DNA from: Rhodospirillaceae bacterium UBA6219
Lineage (GTDB): Bacteria; Pseudomonadota; Alphaproteobacteria; Rhodospirillales; Magnetospirillaceae
Direction of reading: 5' to 3'
Assembly: GCA_002435715.1 (NCBI GenBank)
Contig: DISD01000055.1
Location: 1-38,631, forward strand
DNA: 38,631 bases
Each line of letters starts with the position of its first letter. Position 1 is the stretch's first letter. The position numbers were made by a program, and so were the translations under genes. A model generated the notes under the pieces. The model worked only from the letters and a program-made list of their open reading frames with translations, was not told where the DNA came from and did not search any database. Positions 7,234 through 15,470 of the stretch are shown here, piece by piece.

Positions 7234-8046
7234 TCAGGCGCCGCCGACGATAATCAGCTCGCCCACGGCCTTGGCCCTGCCCTTGCCGCCGACGGTGAAG
7301 GTGTTGGACGCTTCGATGATCTGGCAGCCGTCGAAAGCCTCGCGGACCTCGGGGCAGTCCATATTGGACAGGATGAAGCGGCCCTTGAGGCGCCGGCAGC
7401 GTTCAGCCAGGCGCACCAGGTCGGCCGGCTTAAAAAGATCCTTCCCGTAATAGCCTTCCGAACCGACATAGGGCGGATCGAAATAGAACAGGGTGCGCTC
7501 GCGGTCGTAGCGGTCGATGAAGGCCTCGAAGTCCAGGCATTCGATGACCACCCGGGCAAGGCGCTCATGCAGCTCCTCCAGGCGCTGGGCGAGCGTGGTG
7601 AGGTCGAACCGTGCCGGCCGGCCAGGATCGACGCCGAAGGTGCGGCTGGCCACCTTGCCGCCGAAGGTGAGCCGCTGCAGGTAGAGGAAACGGGCCGACC
7701 GCTCCAGATCGGTCAGGGTGGCGGGGTCGGTCCTGGCCAGCTCCTCAAAGCGGGAGCGTGAGGTCACCTGGAAACGCAGCGTGTCCATGAATTGCGGGAA
7801 GTGGCGCTGCAGGATGCGAAACAGGGTGGCCACGTCACGGCCGGCGTCGTTGATGACCTCGGCCTTGGGGCGCCGGGCACGGCGCAGGAACACGCCGGCC
7901 ATGCCAACGAAGGCCTCGCAATAGGTGTCGTGGGGAATGCCGTCGACCAGCTCGGCGATTTTGCCGGCCAGAAGGCGCTTCCCGCCGACATAGGGTGCCG
8001 GCGGGGTCAGGGGCTTTACGATGGTGTGGGTGGGGTTGGCTCCCAT
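7234..8046 (-). CDS. dam: D12-class DNA adenine N6-methyltransferase (in the Mu mom position)
   Basis: A 270-residue enzyme that would transfer a methyl group from S-adenosylmethionine to adenine N6 in phage and host DNA. The SAM-binding motif appears as APYVGGKRLL near residue 16, and the catalytic DPPY motif as FYFDPPYVGSEGYYG near residue 185; both match the Dam/D12 class. The start at 8046 is chosen because the homology begins there and because it overlaps the com-like gene by 31 bp. A longer open frame upstream runs through com in another frame and has no homology. In Mu this place holds mom, a DNA modification gene that protects against restriction and needs Com for translation. Here an unrelated methylase appears to fill that role. 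Recognition sequence is unknown. Confidence 0.88.
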   Translation of the reverse strand: MGANPTHTIVKPLTPPAPYVGGKRLLAGKIAELVDGIPHDTYCEAFVGMAGVFLRRARRPKAEVINDAGRDVATLFRILQRHFPQFMDTLRFQVTSRSRFEELARTDPATLTDLERSARFLYLQRLTFGGKVASRTFGVDPGRPARFDLTTLAQRLEELHERLARVVIECLDFEAFIDRYDRERTLFYFDPPYVGSEGYYGKDLFKPADLVRLAERCRRLKGRFILSNMDCPEVREAFDGCQIIEASNTFTVGGKGRAKAVGELIIVGGA

Positions 8047-8216
8047 GGGCCTGTCTCCGAACTCGGCGCTCCTGGGCGCTCCGGTGCGGGGCTCGCGGCC
8101 CTCAAGATGACAAAGGTGCGGCAGCGTCGGCATTTGATCTCGACGTCGCCCTGGATGGCCCCCATGGCGGCGCGCAACAGGAGCGCGGCGCAATGGGGGC
8201 AGCGGATGGACTCCAT
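8016..8216 (-). CDS. com: Com-like zinc-binding regulator of phage DNA modification
   Basis: A 66-residue protein whose first 45 residues resemble Mu Com: MESIRCPHC at the start and IEIKCRRCRTFVIL about 20 residues later, giving two CxxC pairs for one zinc ion. In Mu, Com binds mom mRNA and opens its translation start, and com overlaps mom. The same arrangement is seen here: com ends at 8016, 31 bp inside the methylase gene that starts at 8046 in another frame. The C-terminal tail (PAPERPG...) is Pro/Ser-rich and does not resemble Mu Com. Com homologues beside adenine methylases are found in other Mu-like prophages, so control of the methylase by this protein is a reasonable inference. Confidence 0.85.
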   Translation of the reverse strand: MESIRCPHCAALLLRAAMGAIQGDVEIKCRRCRTFVILRAASPAPERPGAPSSETGPWEPTPPTPS

Positions 8217-8288
8217 TGGATATGACCGTTAGAAGTGCCCCGCCCCTGCAGGGGGTGACGGGGTGGCCAGTGTACCGGCCGGTGCTGG

Positions 8289-8792
8289 TCATGCGGGGGT
8301 CCTTCCCGCGGCTCGGGGCGTTGACGCGCCCCGGCCCCCGTCGGCCGTAGCCTCGAGGGGAATCAGGTAGGGGCTGAGGAGCAGATCGCGCGGCGTGATG
8401 CGCCATGCGTCCTCGGCCCGAAGAAGGGGATGGCCGGCCTGCAGGAAGGCCCAGGCCACCAACTCGCTGCAGAACCACGAATCGTCTTGCTGCCAGTTGC
8501 GCTGGCGCAGGCCCCAGCCGAGAACGCCGGGCCAGTCGTAGGGCTTGCCCAACTGGGCTTCGGCGAATCGGAGCACAGCGCGTTCGTCAGCGGCAGACAA
8601 CCCACCAATGCTATAGCGCTCCACCCTGGCGGTCTCTTCGGGGGCCCGCATCACCACGCCGTCACCGGGCAGCGCGCCGAGCAGCCACTGGGGATGAAGC
8701 TCGATGTCCACATGGGAGCACCATGACCAGGTGGCCAACTGGATCAGTTGGCCGACCGCGCCGAGGCCGCCGGTGAAGCGTAGGGTGATCAT
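8289..8792 (-). CDS. NlpC/P60-type (YiiX-like) papain-fold hydrolase
   Basis: A 167-residue protein with the layout of circularly permuted papain-fold amidases: a His in CSHVDIEL near residue 27 and a Cys in WFCSELVAWAF near residue 107, with a hydrophobic N-terminal strand (TLRFTGGLGAVGQLIQ). Such enzymes cleave amide or acyl bonds, and phage members may act on peptidoglycan or lipids; the substrate here is unknown. The start codon overlaps the preceding DUF4376 gene stop (ATGA). Its place after the tail-fibre genes, not beside a holin, argues against the main endolysin, but that cannot be excluded since the normal lysis region is missing from this prophage. The last 20 residues are low complexity. 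Confidence 0.7.
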   Translation of the reverse strand: MITLRFTGGLGAVGQLIQLATWSWCSHVDIELHPQWLLGALPGDGVVMRAPEETARVERYSIGGLSAADERAVLRFAEAQLGKPYDWPGVLGWGLRQRNWQQDDSWFCSELVAWAFLQAGHPLLRAEDAWRITPRDLLLSPYLIPLEATADGGRGASTPRAAGRTPA

Positions 8793-9400
8793 TCCGCCTC
8801 GTCCCCAAAGGCTGTGTCGATCTCCTCAAAGCTGGTGATGACGCCGGCGCCGATCCCCACTGCCAGCTCGGCCTCCTTGGCGTAGCTGGCCAGGACGTGG
8901 CCACGCGCGGCGATGGCCATCTCGCGGACCTGCTGGTTGGACAGGCTCTCGAAGCCATGGGGGAACTTCCATGGGCTGCCATCGACACGGACGCCCTCGT
9001 TAACCGCCGCCAGCTCGGCCAGATACTTGCCCTGGCTGCGCTCGTCGGTCGCCAGCTGCCAACCATTCCAGAGCGTGCCGCCGACTTCAGCCCGCCAGCG
9101 GCGGTCGGCCAGATGGGACAGCAGCTGCGCCTGGATTTGCTCGGTCGGCCATGGCGTGGCGATCAGGCGGTGCACCGCGCCATCGAATTCTTCAGTGTTG
9201 TCGTACAGGCGCGGGTCCTTGTGCTCGCCTTCCACCACCACCTTGGTGCCGCCGATGGTGGTCAGGTCCTCGTCGGTGGCCTGCTCCAGCCAGTTGGGCG
9301 GGAACTGCCGTTCGTCGTCATCAATAGTGAGGCTGAAGGCTTGGCCGATGCGGATGTAAGCCGAGGGGATGGCGCCGGGGATGTAAACAAGATCAGACAT
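8789..9400 (-). CDS. DUF4376-domain protein, probable tail-fibre assembly gene
   Basis: A 203-residue protein. The C-terminal half (RRWRAEVGGTLWNGWQ, then KFPHGFESLSNQQVREMA and ending in an alpha-helical ASYAKEAELA) matches the DUF4376 pattern found in genes just after tail fibres of many phages. The N-terminal half (IPGAIPSAYIRIGQAFS) is probably the part that contacts the fibre. GAGGTC precedes the ATG at 9400. By analogy with Mu gpU and other fibre-assembly proteins it would help fold or attach the fibres encoded just upstream, which is inference from position and domain. Confidence 0.7.
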   Translation of the reverse strand: MSDLVYIPGAIPSAYIRIGQAFSLTIDDDERQFPPNWLEQATDEDLTTIGGTKVVVEGEHKDPRLYDNTEEFDGAVHRLIATPWPTEQIQAQLLSHLADRRWRAEVGGTLWNGWQLATDERSQGKYLAELAAVNEGVRVDGSPWKFPHGFESLSNQQVREMAIAARGHVLASYAKEAELAVGIGAGVITSFEEIDTAFGDEAE

Positions 9401-9415
9401 GGCTTGACCTCTCGG

Positions 9416-10954
9416 TTATTGGGCGGTGTTGACGGTCTCAGCGGTGGCGAACTTGGCGCCAAGGGTGGCCGTCCAATTGTTGGTGCCGCTGGCGTTGTAG
9501 GAGGCACTGGAGGTGATGACCTTGAACCCGGTGGCCGTCTTGATGGCGTGGGTATCCCAGATCACCACATTGCCGTTGATGATTACGGTGGCCGGGGTGC
9601 CACCGCACCACACGTTGGGACCGCGCGCGTCGGCAGTGCCCTGGAAGCTGCCACTGCCGACGAAGGGCGGAAGCAGGTTGTCGGAACACAGCTTCTTGTG
9701 AAGAGCCGGCGGGGTGTGAGTGAAGGCGAACTGGCCGAAATTGAGGTCAACCGTGCTGGTCGAGGCGGTATAAATCCACGGCGTCCAGTACCCGGTCAGT
9801 CCGCTCGCGGCCACGCCCTGTGACACGCCGTTTTTGTAGAAGGTCAGCGTGCCGGCATCGAGGTCCAGCGCCACCCCGATGACATCGCCAGCGCCGAACG
9901 TAGCGCCATAGGCCCCCAGGTTACCGCCCGCACCGTTGGACCACTGGTACTTATTGCCAGCATGGTTGTATGCCCAACCGTTCATAAGATATGGCGACGC
10001 CGGGTTTCTACAGATGCCAGGATACAGCCCGATGCCGGAAACGATCTTCCATTCCCAATACCATTTGCCGCTGTTGACCCACTGCGTGCAGTTGGCCCAA
10101 TCATCGTTGCTGTTCACGCCCCGCAAGGCGCCCTGCTCGAAAGAGAGGGTGCCGTAGGTGTTGTTCTTATCCAGAGTGTTGATGGTGCAGAAGTTGGTGG
10201 TGGGCGTGTCCAGGCTTTGATCGGTCGAAAGCAGGCCGCTCACGGTGAAGTTCTTGCCGTTGCCGCTGGTGTCCTTGCCCATCTGCGACGGGTCCTTGAA
10301 CTCCAGGAAGTGACTGTTGCCGCCGAAGGTGCCCGCGTACTTCTTCGGCGCCCACACCCCGCCCCGCGTCTCGCCGAAATGGGAGGCGGTCAGGGCTTGG
10401 CCGTCGATCAGGTAAACGTCGGCCATGTAGCCGTTGTGGGGCCGATGTTCGCCCGAATAGAAGCGGCTGATTTGCAGGTTGAAACCGGCATCGTTGACGT
10501 AGGCGTAGCTCGTGCCCGAGGGCCATGCGTAGTCCACCGTGATGGACTGGAGCACGCCATTCACCCACATCTTCACGTTGTTGGAGGCGCCCAGCGTGGT
10601 GTCCTTCTGGACCACCAGATGATACCAGCCGGTGGGGTCCTTAAGGGAACGACAGCTCACGGCGGCACCGCCGTTGGCATAGCCGAGGCGCATGCTATCG
10701 GAGACCGTGATTACGATACGCTCGTAAGCGGAACCCGCTGTATCGCCGCCACAAAGCAGCGTCAATTGGTGCTTGGTGGAGCCCGTCAGCCCATGGTCGA
10801 TGGCCTTCACCCATGCGGAATAGGTCCAGGTTTGCTTGTTTCCGGCGACTTGGGCACGGGTCATGTAGGGCGTGCGGGCGTGATCGAACCGGCCTGAATA
10901 GTCAATCTTGTAGCGCCCGCCGGGGATCAGCATGGATATGGCGTTGATGGGCAT
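9416..10954 (-). CDS. Tail fibre/receptor-binding protein with LamG-like and SPRY-like domains
   Basis: A 512-residue protein that is probably the receptor-binding part of the virion. Residues of about 40-190 form a LamG/concanavalin-like jelly roll (QTWTYSAWVKAIDHG, GWYHLVVQKDT, MWVNGVLQSI, GYMADVYLIDGQALT). Residues of about 290-400 look like a SPRY/B30.2 domain (SGKWYWEWKIVSG, VIGVALDLDAGTLTFYKNG, GYWTPWIYT). The C-terminal 100 residues contain beta-rich, Asn-rich sequence. Both fold types bind ligands or sugars in other proteins. GAGGTC lies upstream of the ATG at 10954. It follows a short fibre gene, and together they would form the adsorption apparatus. The host receptor is not predictable. 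Confidence 0.75.
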   Translation of the reverse strand: MPINAISMLIPGGRYKIDYSGRFDHARTPYMTRAQVAGNKQTWTYSAWVKAIDHGLTGSTKHQLTLLCGGDTAGSAYERIVITVSDSMRLGYANGGAAVSCRSLKDPTGWYHLVVQKDTTLGASNNVKMWVNGVLQSITVDYAWPSGTSYAYVNDAGFNLQISRFYSGEHRPHNGYMADVYLIDGQALTASHFGETRGGVWAPKKYAGTFGGNSHFLEFKDPSQMGKDTSGNGKNFTVSGLLSTDQSLDTPTTNFCTINTLDKNNTYGTLSFEQGALRGVNSNDDWANCTQWVNSGKWYWEWKIVSGIGLYPGICRNPASPYLMNGWAYNHAGNKYQWSNGAGGNLGAYGATFGAGDVIGVALDLDAGTLTFYKNGVSQGVAASGLTGYWTPWIYTASTSTVDLNFGQFAFTHTPPALHKKLCSDNLLPPFVGSGSFQGTADARGPNVWCGGTPATVIINGNVVIWDTHAIKTATGFKVITSSASYNASGTNNWTATLGAKFATAETVNTAQ

Positions 10955-10961
10955 AGCGACC

Positions 10962-11591
10962 TCACTTCACGTCGGAGTGAAGGCGCGCGGTGATGCGATT
11001 GGCGCTCTCCACATAGTAGGCCAGCACATCCACCGCGTTGGCTGTGGTGGTTAGGCTGGGCGCCGAGCCGCTGGCAAACTTCCAGTAAGACCCGAAGGCC
11101 GCCGTGCGCGAGCCGGTGGCGTCCTGGGTAATCACGATGATGCCCGATTGACCGGCCACTAGGTTGGTGGGGTTGGCCAGCGTCCGGTTGCCGGCGATCG
11201 TCAGGGAGAAGTTGTTGCCCAGCGAGAAGTCGGGGGTGATCGTCGCGCCATCCACCAGGGCGACCACGGCGCCGCGTTGGGCCTTGGTGAAGGACTGCGC
11301 CGCCGCGAGTTGGGCGTAACCGGCCAAGTCGGGAGCGTAGCCGGCCAGGGCGTTGGCGATCATCTGCGCGATGGCGGCCGCCACCTGGGCGTTGTTGCCC
11401 TTCACCATCACGATGCCGGCCGCGTCCAGCACACCCTTCAGCTCACCCTGAACCATGTTGAGCCACCAGTCGTCGACCGGGGTGGCGGGCTGGTTGATGG
11501 AGGGGTTGCCGATGGTGAACCACCCGGGGTCACCGGCGGCGGGAACCGCCGGCGCCACGGCAAGCGCTTGGGGGTTGTCGATCAAGTGCAT
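10962..11591 (-). CDS. Short tail fibre/collar protein
   Basis: A 209-residue protein. The N-terminal region (DPGWFTIGNPSINQPATPVD, then DDWWLNMVQGELKGVLDAAG) is typical of phage tail-fibre proteins that attach to the baseplate. The C-terminal region is a beta-rich repeat-like part (TITPDFSLGNNFSLTIAGNR, GQSGIIVITQDATG) seen at the ends of some fibres. It follows the Mu gp48-like gene directly and precedes the LamG/SPRY protein, the expected place for a Mu gpS counterpart, although it is much shorter than gpS. It may be an adaptor carrying the larger receptor-binding protein. Confidence 0.7.
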   Translation of the reverse strand: MHLIDNPQALAVAPAVPAAGDPGWFTIGNPSINQPATPVDDWWLNMVQGELKGVLDAAGIVMVKGNNAQVAAAIAQMIANALAGYAPDLAGYAQLAAAQSFTKAQRGAVVALVDGATITPDFSLGNNFSLTIAGNRTLANPTNLVAGQSGIIVITQDATGSRTAAFGSYWKFASGSAPSLTTTANAVDVLAYYVESANRITARLHSDVK

Positions 11592-11594
11592 GGG

Positions 11595-12188
11595 TCAGTC
11601 TCCGTAACCGAAAAGAGGGCTGGTGTGGGCGGGCCGGCGGGTCTTGATGCCGCACTCGAGCAGCTCGTTGCCCCACTTCGCCAAGGGCTCGCCGGCGGCC
11701 GAAACGCCGGCACGGAACTGGACGACGGTGACCGCCGGGGCATTGACCCTGAAGGCGTGAGCCCACGGGCCGTTGGTCAGCGGGTCGCCGGCGCAGGACA
11801 TGCCGGCGCGGAAGGGCCGGTATTCGGTGATGGTCACCGGAAAGCCCAGGGCGGCAGCTCGCTCGGCCAGATAGGCCGGCGACTGGCCGCCTCGGGCGGT
11901 CATCTTGTTGTGGACCACACGCCGGCGCTCCTGCAGCGTGGTCGCCGCCTCGGCCGAGCACAGGTCAGGAAGGCCGAAATCCTGCTCCCATTCGGGCAGG
12001 GTCTCGGTGGCGTTGCGAGGATCGGCCTCGTCAAGGGCATCGACGCCACGGTTATGCAGCCGCGCGAAAGATGCGGCCAGGGACCGCAGCAGGACGGTCA
12101 GCCAAGCGTCCTCGTCCCTGGGCCACACCACTCCGGACGGCAAGAGGGCCTGCAGGCGGCCGAGATAGTCGCGGATGGTAGCCCGCAT
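11595..12188 (-). CDS. Baseplate protein, Mu gp48/YmfQ-like (DUF2313)
   Basis: A 197-residue protein starting MRATIRDYLGRLQALLPSG, with DFGLPDLC and LQERRRVVHNKMTARGGQS, which match the DUF2313/YmfQ family. In Mu, gp48 follows gp47 and forms the outer baseplate where fibres attach. The ATG at 12188 lies 4 bp after the baseplate J stop. A longer open frame from 12605 has no homology upstream of this ATG and overlaps the J gene, so the short start is used. Confidence 0.85.
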   Translation of the reverse strand: MRATIRDYLGRLQALLPSGVVWPRDEDAWLTVLLRSLAASFARLHNRGVDALDEADPRNATETLPEWEQDFGLPDLCSAEAATTLQERRRVVHNKMTARGGQSPAYLAERAAALGFPVTITEYRPFRAGMSCAGDPLTNGPWAHAFRVNAPAVTVVQFRAGVSAAGEPLAKWGNELLECGIKTRRPAHTSPLFGYGD

Positions 12189-12192
12189 GGCG

Positions 12193-13311
12193 TCAGCTCC
12201 AGGTGATCTCGCCCGGCACGGCGATCTCGCCGATGCCGTGGGCGACGTTGGCGGCGGGCTGGACCAGGGCGTGGTCGTTCTCGCCGGCGGCGATGGAGAT
12301 CGCCTCGCGGATGTGCGACAGCAGGATGGTGATTCCGGGCTTGGCTTCACGGCGTAGCAGGTCGCGGATCTCCGCCTCGACCGCGTCCCGCACTGCCTGG
12401 GTGGCGGGGTTGAGGCCGGAGATCTCGATTTCCAGCGGCACCGGGATCGGCGCCACCACGAACAGCTCGGCGGTCGTCGGCCGACGAATGGAATTGCCGT
12501 CGGCATCGCGCTCGTCGATGTAGCCATAGACGGCCGCCAAGTCGCCGGCATAGGTGCCGGTGCCCGGGTCAAAAGCGCCCTGCGGGATGCCGTTCTGGGA
12601 GGCACGCACCTCGTCCATCATGAAGCGGACCGTCACGGTGCCGGGCCCCATGGCCTCGGGATAGACCCATGCGCGGGTGACACCCGGCACCTCCAAAGCC
12701 CAGGTGACGTAATCGGCGCCGGCGCCGCCGTGCGGGGGCTCCTGCATGCGGCGGAGGATGCGCGCCCGGTAGGATTCGGGATCTTCCTGGTCGGCTCCGC
12801 CAGTCAGCCCCGGGGCGGCGACCGAGCCAGCGGATTGGAAACCAGCAACGGGCGACACCAGCGACAGAGGCGTGCCGGCGGCCGCGTTGCCGGCGGCGCC
12901 GGGCAGAAGGGCGGCCAAGGTCACGCTGGCCACCCCGCCGGCGGCCACCGCCTCGGCCGTAATCTGATAGTCGACGCCGTCGGCACGCCGCACCAGCATG
13001 CCGGGGAGCATGATGCTGCCGTTGATGCCGGGGATGGTGGCCGGCCCGCCAGCGTAGGTGGCCGCCTTGCGCGCCACGCCCCAAGGTCCGCCATGCAGGA
13101 TCTCCAGGAACTCGGCATCGGCCAGGGTGACGAAGCGCTGGCGCCAGATCCAGTCGAGGAAGCCATAGGCGAGGTGCAGTGCAGTCCCCAGCACCCAGGC
13201 CAGGACACCCTCGACCGAGCGGCGCAGGCCGGCGGCCGACAGGCCTTCGGTGACCATGTCGGCGCGGATGCGGTCGATGATCTCGGCGCGGGTGGGGCGG
13301 ATAAAGGCCAT
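12193..13311 (-). CDS. Baseplate J family protein (Mu gp47-like)
   Basis: A 372-residue protein of the baseplate J family, which forms the wedge of contractile tails. Typical stretches are FIRPTRAEIIDRIRADM at the start, the large hydrophobic W-rich helix near residue 45 (LHLAYGFLDWIWRQRF), GADQEDPESYRARILRRMQ near residue 185, and VPGVTRAWVYP. Length fits Mu gp47. It follows the gp46-like gene by a single base and precedes the gp48-like gene, the canonical order. Confidence 0.9.
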   Translation of the reverse strand: MAFIRPTRAEIIDRIRADMVTEGLSAAGLRRSVEGVLAWVLGTALHLAYGFLDWIWRQRFVTLADAEFLEILHGGPWGVARKAATYAGGPATIPGINGSIMLPGMLVRRADGVDYQITAEAVAAGGVASVTLAALLPGAAGNAAAGTPLSLVSPVAGFQSAGSVAAPGLTGGADQEDPESYRARILRRMQEPPHGGAGADYVTWALEVPGVTRAWVYPEAMGPGTVTVRFMMDEVRASQNGIPQGAFDPGTGTYAGDLAAVYGYIDERDADGNSIRRPTTAELFVVAPIPVPLEIEISGLNPATQAVRDAVEAEIRDLLRREAKPGITILLSHIREAISIAAGENDHALVQPAANVAHGIGEIAVPGEITWS

Positions 13312-13312
13312 G

Positions 13313-13771
13313 TCAGTTCCTCTCGGACTCGGCCGCCCAGTTCAGGCGGAAGCGGAAGGGGATACGGCTGCCGTCGGGCTTGACCACCACCACATCAAGG
13401 CCCAACACCTCGTGGGCGACCCATTCGGCACGGATCTCGATGGCGACGGCGACCTTGTCCTCGATCATCCAGGCCAGGGCTTCGGTGGCGTCGGCCTCGA
13501 CCAGGGCGCGGGTCCTCTCGGTCTGCTTCTCGCGCTGGCGCAGCCACAGCTTGGAGCCGAAGCGATCGCCGGTCGGCCCGACCTCCTGTTCGCCGGCCCA
13601 GCCGCGGCGGAAGGTTTCGCCCGCCGGCAGATCGTCATCGGTGGCGCGGGCATCGGAGAACAGCGAGATCAGCACCGAGGTCAACAGGCCGTCATCGGTG
13701 GCCAGCCGACCGGCGACCACGGCGATGTCGCCGAACAGGCGCTCGCTGTCGAAGAACAGGGCGATATCCAT
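13313..13771 (-). CDS. Baseplate wedge protein, Mu gp46-like
   Basis: A 152-residue GP46-family protein: MDIALFF at the start, DGLLTSVLISLFSDARA near residue 30, RRGWAGEQEVGPTGDRFGSK near residue 55, and a C-terminal beta region. It corresponds to the T4 gp25-like wedge lysozyme-fold position in contractile tails (established for the tail architecture, inferred for this protein). It overlaps the spike gene by one base. Confidence 0.85.
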   Translation of the reverse strand: MDIALFFDSERLFGDIAVVAGRLATDDGLLTSVLISLFSDARATDDDLPAGETFRRGWAGEQEVGPTGDRFGSKLWLRQREKQTERTRALVEADATEALAWMIEDKVAVAIEIRAEWVAHEVLGLDVVVVKPDGSRIPFRFRLNWAAESERN

Positions 13772-14352
13772 CAGGGCACCTCTGGCGGGGAATAGCCGTG
13801 GTCAGGTTCGGACGTGACGACGGCGCCGTCGTGCCAGACCTCTTCGATCAGCTGGCCTTCGCTGACGTGGGTCAGCTTCTCGGCATAGCCGCCCACATCG
13901 CGCAGGATCGACCTGGTGGCGTGGTGCTCGATGTCCTCGGCATAGACCTCGTGGCCCTTGGGGGTGCGGAAGATGAAGCCGCCCGGTGCGAAGAACTCCA
14001 GCACGCCATCCTCACGCCAGTGGACGAGGTGGCCAAACACGGTCCAGTCCTTCATCTCGCCGGGCTTGCCGTTCTTCGGCCGCAGGTGGGAATCGACCCC
14101 GGTGGCCAGGCCATGGCCACGGCTGCCGAAGATGAACTTGAGCGCGGCCGTCATGCCGGGCAGCGGCACCGAGGTGCGACCGTAGTTCTGGACGCGCTGG
14201 ACGCGGCTGGCCAGCTCGCCGTCAGTGATCTTCACCTGCAGCATCTGGAGTGGGCCGGAATCGTCGACCGCGGTGACGGTGCCGCGCGCGATCGACGCCC
14301 ACACCCGACTCTTCACGTCCTTGAGCGACTGGCGCAACAGGGCGAGGCTCAT
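13771..14352 (-). CDS. Baseplate assembly protein V / central spike (Mu gp45-like)
   Basis: A 193-residue protein resembling Mu gp45, the membrane-piercing spike. VWASIARGTVTAVDDSGPLQ at the start begins the OB-like domain, followed by beta-helical sequence (DGVLEFFAPGGFIFRTPKGH) towards the C-terminus. It starts inside the stop of the gpP-like gene (4-bp overlap) and ends in the gp46-like gene, consistent with coupled translation of baseplate parts. Confidence 0.85.
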   Translation of the reverse strand: MSLALLRQSLKDVKSRVWASIARGTVTAVDDSGPLQMLQVKITDGELASRVQRVQNYGRTSVPLPGMTAALKFIFGSRGHGLATGVDSHLRPKNGKPGEMKDWTVFGHLVHWREDGVLEFFAPGGFIFRTPKGHEVYAEDIEHHATRSILRDVGGYAEKLTHVSEGQLIEEVWHDGAVVTSEPDHGYSPPEVP

Positions 14353-15470
14353 GCGGCCCTCCCCTTCAGCTGCTTCTCGTCGGTGACGACCTCGGTGCCG
14401 GGCGGCAGGCCGGTCGCCTTGTTGCCCTTGGGCACTTCCGGCAGCAGACGGTAGGCGTCGGCGCGGGCCAGCTCCAACTCGGTGGTGCTGCCGTTTTCAT
14501 CCAGGACGACCCGACGCGAGACGATCAGCAGGGTGGCCTCGATGCCCAAGGTGGGGATCTGCACCGGCACCAGGCCGTTGAGCGGCCACAACTTGCCATC
14601 TTCCTGGCGCCAGCCCTGAACCTTGACCGACACGCGGGTGGCGCGGCCGGCGCGCACGCTGGCCTCCCACTGGGCGCGTTCCTGCGGCGACGTTCCCTCG
14701 GCCAGATCCTCGGCCAGCACGACCAGAGGGCGATAGCGCTTAACCCCGCCGTCACGGGCCGTGGCCTTCACCGTGGCGGCGGCCTCGGAGCCCTGGCCGG
14801 TGTCGAGGGTCTGCCCCTTCACGATGTACTGGCTGAAACGGTCCTTCTGGCTGTAATGGGCCTTGGCCCACAGCAGGTTCTTGCCTTCGATGATGGGCGA
14901 GCCGGTGGTGGCCGAGCCGGCTCGGGTGAGCACCAAGCCGCCCACGCCGTCGGACATCGGCAGAACCGCCCGCATCCGGCACATGCGCTCGATGGCGGCG
15001 AAGGCGGTCTCGTCAGGCTGCAGCTTGAACGGCTTGAAGGCGGCACCGGTGGAGATGTCGCGGACACTCACCTCGATGCCAAAGTCCCGGCACAGGATGC
15101 GCGAGACCTCCTCGAGGTGAAGGTTCCATTCGTCGGGCGAGTGGACGGCGCTGCAGTCCACTAGGTCGGCGGTGCGGTCCCGCCCGGTGACGGTCAAATT
15201 ATGGTTGTCAGGGCTCAGCTCGGGCTCGGCGTCGTCGATCCAGCCGACGATGACCGGGTCGTCCCCGATGAGAACCCGGCAGGCATCGCCCGGAACGACG
15301 GGCCAGGTCACCACCTCGGCCGGAACCTTGATGCGGGAATCCTTGGGGTCGGCCATGCCGATGCTGAAGCCGCCGGCAATGGTCTCGATGGACCCCTCGA
15401 CCGAGACGGATTTCCAGCCGCCATAGGCGCGCTCACCCACTTCCAGCCAGACGCGGTCGCGGTCAGCCAT
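14349..15470 (-). CDS. Baseplate hub protein (Mu gpP/gp44-like)
   Basis: A 373-residue hub protein: RVWLEVGERAYGGWKSVSVE at the start (beta strand pair typical of gpD/gpP hubs), GDACRVLIGDDPVIVGWID near residue 60, NLTVTGRDRTADLVDCSA near residue 87, and a C-terminal domain with EDLAEGTSPQERAQWEAS. This family caps the tail tube and holds the spike. It overlaps the gpN-like gene by 8 bp and the spike gene by 4 bp. Confidence 0.88.
   Translation of the reverse strand: MADRDRVWLEVGERAYGGWKSVSVEGSIETIAGGFSIGMADPKDSRIKVPAEVVTWPVVPGDACRVLIGDDPVIVGWIDDAEPELSPDNHNLTVTGRDRTADLVDCSAVHSPDEWNLHLEEVSRILCRDFGIEVSVRDISTGAAFKPFKLQPDETAFAAIERMCRMRAVLPMSDGVGGLVLTRAGSATTGSPIIEGKNLLWAKAHYSQKDRFSQYIVKGQTLDTGQGSEAAATVKATARDGGVKRYRPLVVLAEDLAEGTSPQERAQWEASVRAGRATRVSVKVQGWRQEDGKLWPLNGLVPVQIPTLGIEATLLIVSRRVVLDENGSTTELELARADAYRLLPEVPKGNKATGLPPGTEVVTDEKQLKGRAA

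Noticed and set aside
8047..8478. N-terminal extension of the methylase frame to 8478
   Set aside because: The extra 144 codons run across com and the end of the papain-like gene, are Arg/Pro-rich and lack homology; the start at 8046 fits the family length.
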